From Colletes latitarsis (taxonomy: Eukaryota > Arthropoda > Insecta > Hymenoptera > Colletidae), in NCBI RefSeq assembly GCF_051014445.1, contig NC_135141.1, forward strand, positions 11,594,001 to 11,658,000: a stretch of DNA of 64,000 nt, in the 5' to 3' direction. Numbering within the stretch: the first letter of the stretch is position 1; every line of letters begins with the position of its first letter. The notes beneath the pieces are model-generated. The model did no database searches. It saw only the letters and a program-made list of their open reading frames with translations, and was not told the DNA's origin. This document shows positions 1-14,229 of the stretch, piece after piece. The translations under genes were made by a program, and so were the position numbers.

Positions 1-201
1 ACCCAGACCCAACCGGCGTTATCCTCTAAAATATACATCGAGACCAGGTTTAATTGATTGTTTCAGTGTGGTGCCACATTACAACGTGATCCAAACTTGA
101 GAAAGCCCAGGATCTAGCCATCAGGTATGCGAATGATGCGAAGGTATAAGCCAGATGAGGGCAAATCACAGACATAACCCAGACCTAACTAGTGTTATCC
201 T

Positions 202-377
202 CTAAAATATAAATCGAAACCAGGTTTAATTGACTGTTTCAGTGTGGTACCACATTGCTGCGTGATCTAAACCAGAAAAAGCCCAGGGTCTGGCCGACAG
301 GTATGCGAAAGATGCGATAGTATGAGCCAGATGATGGCAAATCCCAGACATAACCCTGACCTAACCGGTGTTATCCT
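202..377 (+). repeat. Reference full-length unit (176 bp)
   Basis: This unit is used as the coordinate standard. Elements by unit position: ctaaaatata 1-10; dyad aaaccaggttt 16-26; ttaatt 25-30; tttcag 36-41; palindrome tgtggtaccaca 42-53 with a KpnI-type ggtacc core; gtgat/ccaaaccag about 61-76; a ccagg..ctgg inverted repeat about 82-92 (here with a g variant); 9-bp direct doublet atgcgaaag 102-110 and atgcgatag 111-119; tatgagccagatgatgg about 120-136; cagacataaccc 144-155; taaccggtgtta 161-172. Most variation between units falls in positions 10-17, 61-82, 95-101, 125-140 and 150-160, giving the diagnostic variants used to trace HOR copies. The 9-bp doublet may be a relic of how the unit first grew, but that is speculative. 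Confidence 0.93.
243..254. other. 12-bp palindrome tgtggtaccaca (representative site)
   Basis: The 12 bases equal their own reverse complement. The site occurs at unit positions 42-53 in most full-length units across the array. Common degenerate forms are tgtggtatcaca (linked to ttgatccaatcc units), tgttgtactaca (linked to catagtcc units near 6100-7400) and tgtggtacgaca (linked to agagg units). It is the longest perfect palindrome in the unit. A protein-binding or structural role is possible by analogy with other satellites, but nothing in the sequence proves one. Confidence 0.9.
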
Positions 378-1939
378 CTAAAATATAGATCGAAACCAGG
401 TTTAATTGACAGTTTCAATGTGGTACCACATTACTACGTGATCCAAACTTGAAAAAGCCCAGGATCTGGCCTACAGGTATGCGAATGATGCGAAGGTATA
501 TGCCAGATGAGGGCAAATCACAGACATAACCCAGACCTAACTAGTGTTATCCTCTAAAATATAAATCGAAACCAGGTTTAATTGACTGTTTCAGTGTGGT
601 ACCACATTACTGCGTGATCAAAACCAGAAAAAACCCAGGATCTGGCTAACAAGTATGCGAAAAATGCGATAGTATGAGCCTGATGAAGGCAAATCCCAGA
701 CATAGACCTGACCTAACCGGTGTTATCCCCTAAAATATAGATCGAAACCTGGTTTAATTGGCAGCTTCAGTGTGGTACCACATTACGACGCGATCCAAAC
801 CAGAAAACCCCAGGATCTAGCCAACAGGTATGCGAAAGATGCGATAGTATGAGCAAGATGATGGCAAATCCCAGACATAACCCTGACCGAACCGGTGTTA
901 TCCTTTAAAATATAAATCGAAACCACGTTTAATTGATTGTTTCAGTGTGGTACCACATTACTACGTGATCCAAACTTGAAAAAGCCAGGATCTTGCCAAC
1001 AGGCATGCGAATGATGCGATAGTATGAGCCAGATGATGGCAAATCACAGACATAACCCAGACCTAACCGGTGTTATCCTCTAAAATATAGATCGAAACCA
1101 GGTTTAATTGACAGTTTCAGTGTGGTACCACATTACGACGCGATCCAAACCAGAAAACCCCAGGATCTAGCCAACAGGTATGCGAAAGATGCGAAGGAAT
1201 GAGCCAGATGAGGGCAAATGCCAGACATAAGCCAGGCCCATCCCGTGTTATCCTCTAAAATATACATCGAGACCAGGTTTAATTGTCTGTTTCAGGGTTA
1301 TCCAATCCAGAAAAAGCCCAGTATCTGGCCTACAGGTATGCGAAAGATGCGATAGAATGATCCAGATGATGGCAAATCCCAGACATAACCCTGACCTAAC
1401 CGATGTTATGCTCTAAAATATAGATCGAATCCAGGTTTAGTGGACTGCTTCAGTGTGGTACCACATTTGTACGTGATCCAAACCAGAAAAAACCAAGGAT
1501 CTGGCTAACAAGTATGCGAAAGAGTCGATAGTGTGAGCCTAATGAAGGCAAATCCCAGACATATCCCAGACCCAACCGGTGTTATCCTCTAAAATATACA
1601 TCGAGGCCAGGTCTAATTGACAGCTTCAGTGTGGTACCACATTACGACCCGATCCAAACCAGAAAACCCCAGGATCTAGCCAACAGGTATGCGAAAGATG
1701 CGAAAGAATGAGCCAGATGAGGGCAAATGCCAGACATAACCCTGACCTAACCGGTGTTATCCTCTAAAATATAAATCGAAACTAGGTTTAATTGACTGTT
1801 TCAGTGTGGTACCACATTACTGCGTGATCCAAACCAGAAGAAGCCCAGGATCTGGCCAACAGGTTTGCGAAAGATGCGATAGTATGAGCCAGATGATGGC
1901 AAATCCCAGACATAACCCTGACCTAACCGATGTTATCCT

Positions 1940-2975
1940 CTAAAATATAATTCGAGACCAGGTTTAATTGACTGTTTCAGTGTGGTACCACATTACAGCG
2001 TGATCCAAACCAGAAATAGCCCAGGATTTGGCCAACAGGTATGCGAAAGATGCGAAAGTATGAGCCAGATGAGGGCAAATGCCAGACATAATCCAGACCC
2101 AACCGGTGTTATCCTATAAAATATAGATCGAAACCAGGTTTAATTGACAGTTTCAGTATGGTACCACATTACTACGTGATCCAAACCAGAAAGCCCCAGG
2201 ATCTGGCGAATAAGTTTGCGATAAATGCGAAAGTATGAGCCACATGTGGGCAAATCCCAGACATAAGCCAGACCTAACTGGTGTTATGCTCTAAAATATT
2301 GATCCAATCCGAGTTGAATTGACTGTTTCAGTGTGGTATCACATTACTACGTGATCCAAACCAGAAAACCTCAGGATCTGGCCAACAGCTATGCTAAAGA
2401 TGCGAAAGTATGAGCCTGATGAGGGCAAATGCCAGACATAACCCAGACCAAACCGGTATTATCCTCCAAAATATACATCGAAACCAGGCTTAATTGACTG
2501 TTTCAGTGTGGTACCACATTACTGCGTGATCCAAACCAGAAATAGCCCAGGATCTGGCCAACAGGTATGCGAAAGATGCGAAAGTATGAGCCTGATGAGG
2601 GCAAATGCCAGACATAACCCAGACCAAACCGGTATTATCCTCCAAAATATACATCGAAACCAGGCTTAATTGACTGTTTCAGTGTGGTACCACATTACTG
2701 CGTGATCCAAACCAGAAATAGCCCAGGATCTGGCCAACAGGTATGCGAAAGATGCGAAAGTATGAGCCTGATGAGGGCAAATGCCAGACATAACCCAGAC
2801 CCAACCGGTGTTACCCTCTAAAATATACATCAAAACCAGGTTTAATTGACTGTTTCAGGGTTATCCAAACCAGAAAAAGCCCAGGATCTGGCCAACAGGT
2901 ATGCGAAAGATGCGATAGTATGAGCCAGATGATTGCAAATCCCAGACATAACCCTGACCTAACCGGTGTTGTCCT
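1940..2975 (+). repeat. Six-unit HOR, near-complete copy (~1,036 bp)
   Basis: The order of variants is the same as in the copies at 7862 and 22312: an attacagcgtg unit, a cctataaaatatagatc unit, a unit with ttgatccaatccgag and ggtatcaca, two cctccaaaatatacatc units, and a 158-bp acatcaaaacc unit (junction 2856). It is about 2 bp shorter than the 1,038-bp copies, consistent with an agaaagccccagg variant. Three of its units are repeated from about 3152 to 3616, offset by 1,212 bp, so the block was partly duplicated locally. Confidence 0.82.
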
Positions 2976-5900
2976 CTAATATATATATCGAGACCAGGTT
3001 TAATTGACTGTTTCAGTGTGGTACCACATTACTGCGTGATCCAAACCAGAAGAAGCCCAGGATCTGGCCAACAGGTTTGCGAAAGATGCGATAGTATGAG
3101 CCAGATGGTGGCAAATCCCAGACATAACCCTGACCTAACCGATGTTATCCTCTAAAATATAATTCGAGACCAGGTTTAATTGACTGTTTCAGTGTGGTAC
3201 CACATTACAGCGTGATCCAAACCAGAAATAGCCCAGGATTTGGCCAACAGGTATGCGAAAGATGCGAAAGTATGAGCCAGATGGGGGCAAATGCCAGACA
3301 TAATCCAGACCCAACCGGTGTTATCCTATAAAATATAGATCGAAACCAGGTTTAATTTACAGTTTCAGTATGGTACCACATTACTACGTGATCCAAACCA
3401 GAAAGCCCCAGGATCTGGCGAACAAGTTTGCGATAAATGCGAAAGTATGAGCCACATGTGGGCAAATCCCAGACATAAGCCAGACCTATCTGGTGTTATG
3501 CTCTAAAATATTGATCCAATCCGAGTTGAATTGACTGTTTCAGTGTGGTATCACATTATAACGTGATCCAAACCAGAAAACCTCAGGATCTGGCCAACAG
3601 CTATGCTAAAGATGCGATAGTATGTGCCAGATGATGGCAAATCCCAGACATAACCCTGACCGAACCGGTGTTATCCTCTAAAATATAAATCGAAACCAGG
3701 TTTAATTGACTGTTTCAGTGTGGTACCACATTACTGCATGATCTAAACCAGAAAAAGCCCAGGATCTGGCCGACAGGTATGCGAAAGATGCGATAGTATG
3801 AGTCAGATGATAGCAAATCCCAGACATAACCCTGACCTAACTGGTGTTATCCTCTAAAATATAGATCGAAACAAGGTTTAATTGACAGATTCAATGTGGT
3901 ACCACATTAGTACGTGATCCAAACCAGAAAGCCCCAGGATCTGGCCAACAGGTATGCGAAAGATGCGATAATATGAGCCAGATGATGGCAAATCTCAGAC
4001 ATAACCCAGACCCAACCGGCGTTATCCTCTAAAATATACATCGAGACCAGGTTTAATTGATTGTTTCAGTGTGGTACCACATTACAACGTGATCCAAACT
4101 TGAAAAAGCCCAGGATCTAGCCAACAGGTATGCGAATGTTGCGAAGGTATAAGCCAGATGAGGGCAAATCACAGACATAACCCAGACCTAACTAGTGTTA
4201 TCCTCTAAAATATAAATCGGAACCAGGTTTAATTGACTGTTTCAGTGTGGTACCACATTACTGCGTGATCCAAACCAGAAAAAACCCACGATCTGGCTAA
4301 CAAGTATGCGAAAAATGCGATAGTATGAGCCTGATGAAGGCAAATCCCAGACATAAACCTGACCTAACCGGTGTTATCCCCTAAAATATAGATCGAAACC
4401 TGGTTTAATTGGCAGCTTCAGTGTGGTACCACATTACGACGCGATCCAAACCAGAAAACCCCAGGATCTGGCCAACAGGTATGCGAAAGATGCGATAGTA
4501 TGAGTCAGATGATGGCAAATCCCAGGCATAACCCTGACCTAACCGGTGTTATCCTCTAAAATATAAATCGAAACCAGGTTTAATTGACTGTTTCAGTGTG
4601 GTACCACATTGCTGCGTGATCTAAACCAGAAAAAGCCCAGGATCTGGCCGACAGGTATGCGAAAGATGCGATAGTATGAGCCAGATGATGGCAAATCCCA
4701 GACATAACCCTGACCTAACCGGTGTTATCCTCTAAAATATAGATCGAAACCAGGTTTAATTGACAATTTCAATGTGGTACCACATTGCTACGTGATCCAA
4801 ACTTGAAAAAGCCCAGGATCTGGCCAACAGGTATGCGAATGATGCGAAGGTATATGCCAGATGAGGGCAAATCACAGACATAACCCATACCTAACTAGTG
4901 TTATCCTCTAAAATATAAATCGAAACCAGGTTTAATTGACTGTTTCAGTGTGGTACCACATTACTGCGTGATCCAAACCAGAAAAAACCCAGGATCTGGC
5001 TAACAAGTATGCGAAAATTGCGATAGTATGAGCCTGATGAAGGCAAATCCCAGACATAGACCTGACCTAACCGGTGTTATCCCCTAAAATATAGATCGAA
5101 ACCTGGTTTAATTGGCAGCTTCAGTGTGGTACCACATTACGACGCGATCCAAACCAGAAAACCCCAGGATCTAGCCAACAGGTATGCGAATGATGTGATA
5201 GTATGAGCCAGATGATGGCAAATCACAGACATAACCCAGACCTAACCGGTGTTATCCTCTAAAATATAGATCGAAACCAGGTTTAATTGACAGTTTCAGT
5301 GTGGTACCATATTACGACGCGATCCAAACCAGAAAACCCCAGGATCTAGCCAACAGGTATGCGAAAGATGCGAAAGAATGAGCCAGATGAGGGCAAATGC
5401 CAGACATAACACAGACCCATCCGGTGTTATCCTCTAAAATATACATCGAGACCAGGTTTAATTGTCTGTTTCAGGGTTATCCAATCCAGAAAAAGCCCAG
5501 TATCTGGCCTACAGGTATGCGAAAGATGCGATAGTATGATTCAGATGATGGCAAATCCCAGACATAACCCTGACGTAACCGATGTTATCCTCTAAAATAT
5601 CATTCGAGACCAGGTTTAATTGACTGTTTCAGTGTGGTACCACATCACAGCGTGATCCAAACCAGAAATAGCCCAAGATCTGGCCAACAGGTATGCGACT
5701 GATGCGAAGGTATGAGCCAGATGAGGGCATATCACAGACATAACCCAGACCTAACCAGTGTTATGCTCTAAAATATAGATCGAATCCAGGTTTAGTGGAC
5801 TGCTTCAGTGTGGTACCACATTTGTACGTGATCCAAACCAGAAAAAACCAAGGATCTGGCTAACAAGTATGCGAAAGAGTCGATAGTGTGAGCCTAATGA

Positions 5901-6266
5901 AGGCAGATCCCAGACATATCCCAGACCCAACCGGTGTTATCCTCTAAAATATACATCGAGGCCAGGTCTAATTGACAGCTTCAGTGTGGTACCACATTAC
6001 GACGTGATCCAAACTAGAAATAGCCCAGGATCTGGCCAACAGGTATGCGAAAGATGCGATAGTATGAGCCAGATGATGGCAAATCCCAGACATAGTCCAG
6101 ACCCAACCGGTGTTATCCTCTAAAATATAGATCGAAACCAGGCTTAATTGACTGTTTCAGTGTTGTACTACATTACTGCGTGATCCAAACCAGAAGTAGC
6201 CCAGGATCTGGCCAACAGGTATGCGAAAGATGCGAAAATATGTGCCAGATGATGGCAAATCCCAGA

Positions 6267-7322
6267 CATAGTCCAGACCCAACCGGTGTTATCCTCTAAA
6301 ATATAGATCGAAACCAGGCTTAATTGACTGTTTCAGTGTTGTACTACATTACTGCGTGATCCAAACCAGAAGTAGCCCAGGATCTGGCCAACAGGTATGC
6401 GAAAGATGCGAAAATATGTGCCAGATGATGGCAAATCCCAGACATAACCCTGACCGAACCTGTGTTATCCTCTAAAATATAAATCGAAACCAGGTTTAAT
6501 TGATTGTTTCAGTGTGGTACCACATTACTGCGTGATCCAAACCAGAAATAGCCCAGGATCGGGCCAACCGGTATACGAAAGATGCCAAAGTATGAGCCAG
6601 ATGAGGGTAAATGCCATACATAAGCCGGACCCAACCGGTGTTACCCTCTAAAATATTGATTCAATCCAAGTTTAATTGACCGTTTCTGTGTGGTACCACA
6701 TTACTACGTGATCCAAACCAGAAATAGCCCCGGATCGAGCCAACCGGTATACGAAAGATGCCAAAGTATGAGCCAGATGATGGCAAATCCCAGACATAGT
6801 CCAGACCCAACCGGTGTTATCCTCTAAAATATAGATCGAAACCAGGCTTAATTGACTGTTTCAGTGTTGTACTACATTACTGCGTGATCCAAACCAGAAG
6901 TAGCCCAGGATCTGGCCAACAGGTATGCGAAAGATGCGAAAATATGTGCCAGATGATGGCAAATCCCAGACATAACCCTGACCGAACCTGTGTTATCCTC
7001 TAAAATATAAATCGAAACCAGGTTTAATTGATTGTTTCAGTGTGGTACCACATTACTGCGTGATCCAAACCAGAAATAGCCCAGGATCGGGCCAACCGGT
7101 ATACGAAAGATGCCAAAGTATGAGCCAGATGAGGGTAAATGCCATACATAAGCCGGACCCAACCGGTGTTACCCTCTAAAATATTGATTCAATCCAAGTT
7201 TAATTGACCGTTTCTGTGTGGTACCACATTACTACGTGATCCAAACCAGAAATAGCCCCGGATCGAGCCAACCGGTATACGAAAGATGCGAAAGTATAAG
7301 CCAGATGATGGCAAATCCCAGA
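6267..7322 (+). repeat. Tandem duplication of a 528-bp trimer
   Basis: The catagtccagaccc tag occurs at 6091, 6267, 6795 and 7323. The 6091-6266 unit is a tandem copy of the 6267 unit, and 6267-6794 and 6795-7322 are two copies of a three-unit block. The three units carry tgttgtactaca, then a gatcgggccaacc variant with tacgaaagatgcc, then ttgattcaatcc with accgtttctg. Differences by eye are few and lie near the end of the second copy (gatgcgaaagtataagcc). A related gatcgggccaacc pair occurs near 21,380-21,530. Confidence 0.9.
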
Positions 7323-7861
7323 CATAGTCCAGACCCAACCGGTGTTATCCTCTAAAATATAGATCGAAACCAGGCTTAATTGACTGTTTCAGTGTTGTAC
7401 TACATTACTGCGTGATCCAAACCAGAAGTAGCCCAGGATCTGGCCAACAGGTATGCGAAAGATGCGAAAGTATGAGCCTGATGAGGGCAAATGCCAGACA
7501 TAACCCAGACCAAACCGGTATTATCCTCCAAAATATACATCGAAACCAGGCTTAATTGACTGTTTCAGTGTGGTACCACATTACTGCGTGATCCAAACCA
7601 GAAATAGCCCAGGATCTGGCCAACAGGTATGCGAAAGATGCGAAAGTATGAGCCTGATGAGGGCAAATGCCAGATATAACCCAGACCCAACCGGTGTTAC
7701 CCTCTAAAATATACATCAAAACCAGGTTTAATTGACTGTTTCAGGGTTATCCAAACCAGAAAAAGCCCAGGATCTGGCCAACAGGTATGCGAAAGATGCG
7801 ATAGTATGAGCCAGATGATTGCAAATCCCAGACATAACCCTGACCTAACCGGTGTTATCCT

Positions 7862-8899
7862 CTAATATATATATCGAGACCAGGTTTAATTGACTGTTTC
7901 AGTGTGGTACCACATTACAGCGTGATCCAAACCAGAAATAGCCCAGGATTTGTCCAACAGGTATGCGAAAGATGCGAAAGTATGAGCCAGATGAGGGCAA
8001 ATGCCAGACATAATCCAGACCCAACCGGTGTTATCCTATAAAATATAGATCGAAACCAGGTTTAATTGACTGTTTCACTGTGGTACCACATTACTACGTG
8101 ATCCAAACAAGCGGAATACCCAGGATCTGGCGAACAAGTTTGCGATAAATGCGAAAGTATGAGCCACATGTGGGCAAATCCCAGACATAAGCCAGACCTA
8201 ACTGGTGTTATGCTCTAAAATATTGATCCAATCCGAGTTCAATTGACTGTTTCAGTGTGGTATCACATTACTACGTGATCCAAACCAGAAAACCTCAGGA
8301 TCTGGCCAACAGCTATGCTAAAGATGCGAAAGTATCAGCCTGATGAGGGCAAATGCCAGACATAACCCAGACCAAACCGGTATTATCCTCCAAAATATAC
8401 ATCGAAACCAGGCATAATTGACTGTTTCAGTGTGGTACCACATTACTGCGTGATCCAAACCAGAAATAGCCCAGGATCTGGCCAACAGGTATGCGAAAGA
8501 TGCGAAAGTATGAGCCTGATGAGGGCAAATGCCAGACATAACCCAGACCAAACCGGTATTATCCTCCAAAATATACATCGAAACCTGGCTTAATTGACTG
8601 TTTCAGTGTGGTACCACATTACTGCGTGATCCAAACCAGAAATAGCCCAGGATCTGGCCAACAGGTATGCGAAAGATGCGAAAGTATGAGCCTGATGAGG
8701 GCAAATGCCAGACATAACCCAGACCCAACCGGTGTTACCCTCTAAAATATACATCAAAACCAGGTTTAATTGACTGTTTCAGGGTTATCCAAACCAGAAA
8801 AAGCCCAGGATCTGGCCAACAGGTATGCGAAAGATGCGATAGTATGAGCCAGATGATTGCAAATCCCAGACATAACCCTGACCTAACCGGTGTTATCCT
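7862..8899 (+). repeat. Six-unit HOR, complete copy (1,038 bp)
   Basis: Unit starts are 7862, 8038, 8215, 8390, 8566 and 8742, giving 176, 177, 175, 176, 176 and 158 bp. The block begins at the ctaatatatatatcg variant and the next such variant is at 8900. The 177-bp unit carries the extra base of the agcgg variant, and the 175-bp unit carries aaacctcagg and the cagctatgctaaag variant. The copy from 22312 to 23349 has the same length and order. Confidence 0.9.
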
Positions 8900-10810
8900 C
8901 TAATATATATATCGAGACCAGGTTTAATTGACTGTTTCAGTGTGGTACCACATTACAGCGTGATCCAAACTTGAAAAAGCCCAGGATCTGGCCAACAGGT
9001 ATGCGAATGATGCGAAGGTATATGCCAGATGAGGGCAAATCACTGACATAACCCAGACCTAACTAGTGTTATCCTCTAAAATATAAATCGAAACCAGGTT
9101 TAATTGACTGTTTCAGTGTGGTACCACATTACTGCGTGATCCAAACCAGAAAACCCCAGGATCTAGCCAACAGGTATGCGAAAGATGCGATAGTATGAGC
9201 AAGATGATGGCAAATCCCAGACATAACCCTGACCGAACCGGTGTTATCCTTTAAAATATAAATCGAAACCACGTTTAATTGATTGTTTCAGTGTGGTACC
9301 ACATTACTACGTGATCCAAACTTGAAAAAGCCAGGATCTGGCCAACAGGTATGCGAATGATGCGAAGGTATCAGCCAGATGAGGGCACATCACAGACATA
9401 ACCCAGACCTAACTAGTGTTATCCTCTAAAATATAAATCGAAACCAGGTTTAATTGACAGTTTCAGTGTCGTACCACATTACTGCGTGTTCCAAACCAGA
9501 AAAAGCCCAGGATCTGGCCAACAGGTATGCGAAAGATGCGATAATATGAGCCAGATCATGGCAAATCTCAGACATAACCCAGACCCAACCGGCGTTATCC
9601 TCTAAAATATACATCGAGACCAGGTTTAATTGACAGTTTCAATGTGGTACCACAATACGACGCGATCCAAACCAGAAAACCCCAGGATCTAGCCAACAGG
9701 TATGCGAAAGATGCGATAATATGAGCAAGATGATGGCAAATCCCAGACATAACCCTGACCGAACCGGTGTTATCCTTTAAAATATAAATCGAAACCACGT
9801 TTAATTGATTGTTTCAGTGTGGTACCACATTACTACGTGATCCAAACTTGAAAAAGCCAGAATCTGGCCAACAGGTATGCGAATGATGCGAAGGTATAAG
9901 CCAGATGAGGGCACATCACAGACATAACCCAGACCTAACTAGTGTTATCCTCTAAAATATAAATCGAAACCAGGTTTAATTGACAGTTTCAGTGTGGTAC
10001 CACATTACTGCGTGTTCCAAACCAGAAAAAGCCCAGGATCTGGCCAACAGGTATGCGAAAGGTGCGATAGTATGAGCCAGATGATGGCAAATCCCAGACA
10101 TAACCCTGACCGAACAGGTGTTATCCTCTAAGATATAAATCGAAACCAGGTTTAATTGACAGTTTCAGTGTGGTACCACATTACTGCGTGTTCCAAACCA
10201 GAAAAAGCCCAGGATCTGGCCAACAGGTATGCGAAAGATGCGATAGTATGAGCCAGATGATTGCAAATCCCAGACATAACCCTGACCTAACCGGTGTTAT
10301 CCTCTAATATATATATCGAGACCAGGTTTAATTGACTGTTTCAGTGTGGTACCACATTACAGCGTGATCCAAACTTGAAAAAGCCCAGGATCTGGCCAAC
10401 AGGTATGCGAATGATGCGAAGGTATATGCCAGATGAGGGCAAATCACAGACATAACCCAGACCTAACTAGTGTTATCCTCTAAAATATAAATCGAAACCA
10501 GGTTTAATTGACTGTTTCAGTGTGGTACCACATTACTGCGTGATCCAAACTAGAAAACCCCAGGATCTAGCCAACAGGTATGCGAAAGATGCGATAGTAT
10601 GAGCAAGATGATGGCAAATCCCAGACATAACCCTGACCGAACCTGTGTTATCTTTTAAAATATAAATCGAAACCACGTTTAATTGATTGTTTCAGTGTGG
10701 TACCACATTACTACGTGATCCAAACTTGAAAAAGCCAGGATCTGGCCAACAGGTATGCGAATGATGCGAAGGTATAAGCCAGATGAGGACACATCACAGA
10801 CATAACCCAG
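8789..10810 (+). repeat. 1,404-bp duplication (second copy partial)
   Basis: Sequence from 8789 recurs from 10193, offset 1,404 bp, until about 10,810, where the second copy switches to acctatccagtg. Shared tags are ctaatatatatatcg (8900, 10304), tatatgccagatgagg, and the tcctttaaaatata unit with aaagccagg (about 9247; 10651 in a tcttttaaaa form). A third copy of that tagged unit at 9773 shows a nested 526-bp duplication (about 9,160-9,560 against 9,686-10,086). The left edge falls inside a unit, so exchange was not confined to unit ends. Confidence 0.82.
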
Positions 10811-13800
10811 ACCTATCCAGTGTTATCCTCTAAAATATAGATCGAAACCTGGTTTAATTGACAGCTTCAGTGTGGTACCACATTACGACGTGATCCAAAC
10901 CAGAAAACCCCAGGATCTGGCCAACAGGTATGCGAAAGATGCGAAAGTATGAGCCAGATGAGGGCAAATGCCAGACATAATCCAGACCCAACCGGTGTTA
11001 TCCTATAAAATATAGATCGAAACCAGGTTTAATTGACTGTTTCAGTGTTGTACTACATTACTGCGTGATCCAAACCAGAAGTAGCCCAGGATCTGGCCAG
11101 CAGGTATGCGAAAGATGCGAAAGTATGAGCCTGATGAGGGCAAATGCCAGACATAACCCAGACCAAACCGGTATTATCCTCCAAAATATACATCGAAACC
11201 AGGCTTAATTGACTGTTTCAGTGTGGTACCACATTACTGCGTGATCCAAACCAGAAATAGCCCAGGATCTGGCCGACAGGTATGCGAAAGATGCGATAGT
11301 ATGAGTCAGATGATGGCAAATCCCAGACATAACCCTGACCTAACTGGTGTTATCCTCTAAAATATAGTTCGAAACCAGGTTTAATTGACAGTTTCAGTGT
11401 GGTACCACATTACTACGTGATCCAAACCAGCGGAAAACCCATGATCTGGCGAACAAGTTTGCGATAAATGCGAAAGTATGAGCCACATGTGGGCAAATCC
11501 CAGACATAAGCCAGACCTAACTGGTGTTATGCTCCAAAATATTGATCCAATCCGAGTTGAATTGACTGTTTCAGTGTGGTATCACTTTACTACGTGATCC
11601 AAACCAGAAAACCCCAGGATCTGGCCAACAGCTATGCTAAAGATGCGAAAGTATGATCCTGATGAGGGCAAATGCCAGACATAACCCAGACCAAACCGGT
11701 ATTATCCTCCAAAATATACATCGAAACCAGGCTTAATTGACTGTTTCAGTGTGGTACCACATTACTGCGTGATCCAAACCAGAAATAGCCCAGGATCTGG
11801 CCAACAGGTATGCGAAAGATGCGAAAGTATGAGCCTGATGAGGGCAAATGCCAGACATAACCCAGACCAAGCCGGTATTATCCTCCAAAATATACATCGA
11901 AACCAGGCTTAATTGACTGTTTCAGTGTGGTACCACATTACTGCGTGATCCAAACCAGAAATAGCCCAGGATCTGGCCAACAGGTATGCGAAAGATGCGA
12001 AAGTATGAGCCTGATGAGGGCAAATGCCAGACATAACCCAGACCCAACCGGTGTTACCCTCTAAAATATACATCAAAACCAGGTTTAATTGACTGTTTCA
12101 GGGTTATCCAAACCAGAAAAAGCCCAGGATCTGGCCAACAGGTATGCGAAAGATGCGATAGTATGAGCCAGATGATTGCAAATCCCAGACATAACCCTGA
12201 CCTAACCGGTGTTATCCTCTAATATATATATCGAGACCAGGTTTAATTGACTGTTTCAGTGTGGTACCACATTACAGCGTGATCCAAACCAGAAATAGAC
12301 CAGGATTTGGCCGACAGGTATGCGAAAGATGCGATAGTATGAGTCAGATGATGGCAAATCCCAGACGTAACCCTGACCTAACTGGTGTTATCCTCTAAAA
12401 TATAGATCGAAACAAGGTTTAATTGACAGATTCAATGTGGTACCACATTACTACGTGATCCAAACCAGAAAGCCCCAGGATCTGGCCAACAGGTATGCGA
12501 AAGATGCGATAATATGAGCCAGATGATGGCAAATCTCAGACATAACCCAGACCCAACCGGCGTTATCCTCTAAAATATACATCGAGACCAGGTTTAATTG
12601 ATTGTTTCAGTGTGGTACCACATTACAACGTGATCCAAACTTGAAAAAGCCCAGGATCTAGCCAACAGGTATGCGAATGATGCGAAGGTATAAGCCAGAT
12701 GAGGGCAAATCACAGACATAACCCAGACCTAACTAGTGTTATCCTCTATAATATAAATCGAAACCATGTTTAATTGACTGTTTCAGTGTGGTACCACATT
12801 ACTGCGTGATCCACACCAGAAAAAACCCAGGATCTGGCTAACAAGTATGCGAAAAATGCGATAGTATGAGCCTGATGAAGGCATATCCCAGACATAAACC
12901 TGACCTAACCGGTGTTATCCCCTAAAATATAGATCGAAACCTGGTTTAATTGGCAGCTTCAGTGTGGTACCACATTACGACGCGATCCAAACCAGAAAAC
13001 CCCAGGGTCTGGCCAACAGGTATGCGAAAGATGCGATAGTATGAGCCAGATGATGGCAAATCCCAGACATAACCCTGACCTAACCGGTGTTATCCTCTAA
13101 AATATAAATCGAAACCACGTTTAATTTATTGTTTCAGTGTGGTACCACATTACTACGTGATCCAAACTTGAAAAAGCCAGGATCTGGCCAACAGGTATGC
13201 GAATGATGCGAAGGTATAAGCCAGATGAGGGCAAATCACAGACATAACCCAGACCTAACTAGTGTTATCCTCTAAAATATAAATCGAAACCAGGTTTAAT
13301 TGACAGTTTCAGTGTGGTACCACATTACTGCGTGTTCCAAACCAGAAAAAGCCCGGGATCTGGCCAACAGGTATGCGAAAGATGCGATAGTATGAGCCAG
13401 ATGATGGCAAATCCCAGACACAACCTTGACCGAACAGGTGTTATCCTCTAAAATATAAATCGAAACCAGGTTTAATTGACTGTTTCAGTGTGGTACCACA
13501 TTACTGCGTGATCCAAACCTGAAAAAGCCCAGGATCTGGCCAACAGGTATGCGAATGATGCGATAGTATGAGCCAGATGATGGCAAATCCCAGACATAAC
13601 CCTGACCAAACCGGTGTTATCCTCTAAAATATAAATCGAAACCAGGTTTAATTGACTGTTTCAGTGTGGTACCACATTACTGCGTGATCCAAACCAGAAA
13701 AAACCCAGGATCTGGCTAAGATGTATGCGAAAAATGCGATAGTATGAGCCTGATGAAGGCAAATCCCAGTCATAAACCTGACCTAACCGGTGTTATCCCC

Positions 13801-14229
13801 TAAAATATAGATCGAAACCTGGTTTAATTGGCAGCTTCAGTGTGGTACCACATTACGACGCGATTCAAACCAGAAACCCCCAGGATCTAGCCAACAGGTA
13901 TGCGAAAGATGCGATAGTATGAGCCAGATGATGGCAAATCCCAGACATAACCCTGACCTAACCGATGTTATCCTCTAAAATATAATTCGAGACCAGGTTT
14001 AATTGACTGTTTCAGTGTGGTACCACATCACAGCGTGATCCAAACCAGAAATAGCCCAAGATCTGGCCAACAGGTATGCGACTGATGCGAAGGTATGAGC
14101 CAGATGGGGGCATATCACAGACATAACCCAGACCTAACCAGTGATATGCTCTAAAATATAGATCGAATCCAGGTTTAGTGGACTGCTTCAGTGTGGTACC
14201 ATATTTGTACGTGATCCAAACCAGAAAAA

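Noticed and set aside
243..254. Palindrome as a bacterial-type operator or terminator stem
   Set aside because: It occurs in most of several hundred repeat units with no genes nearby and no T-run after it, so it is part of the satellite.
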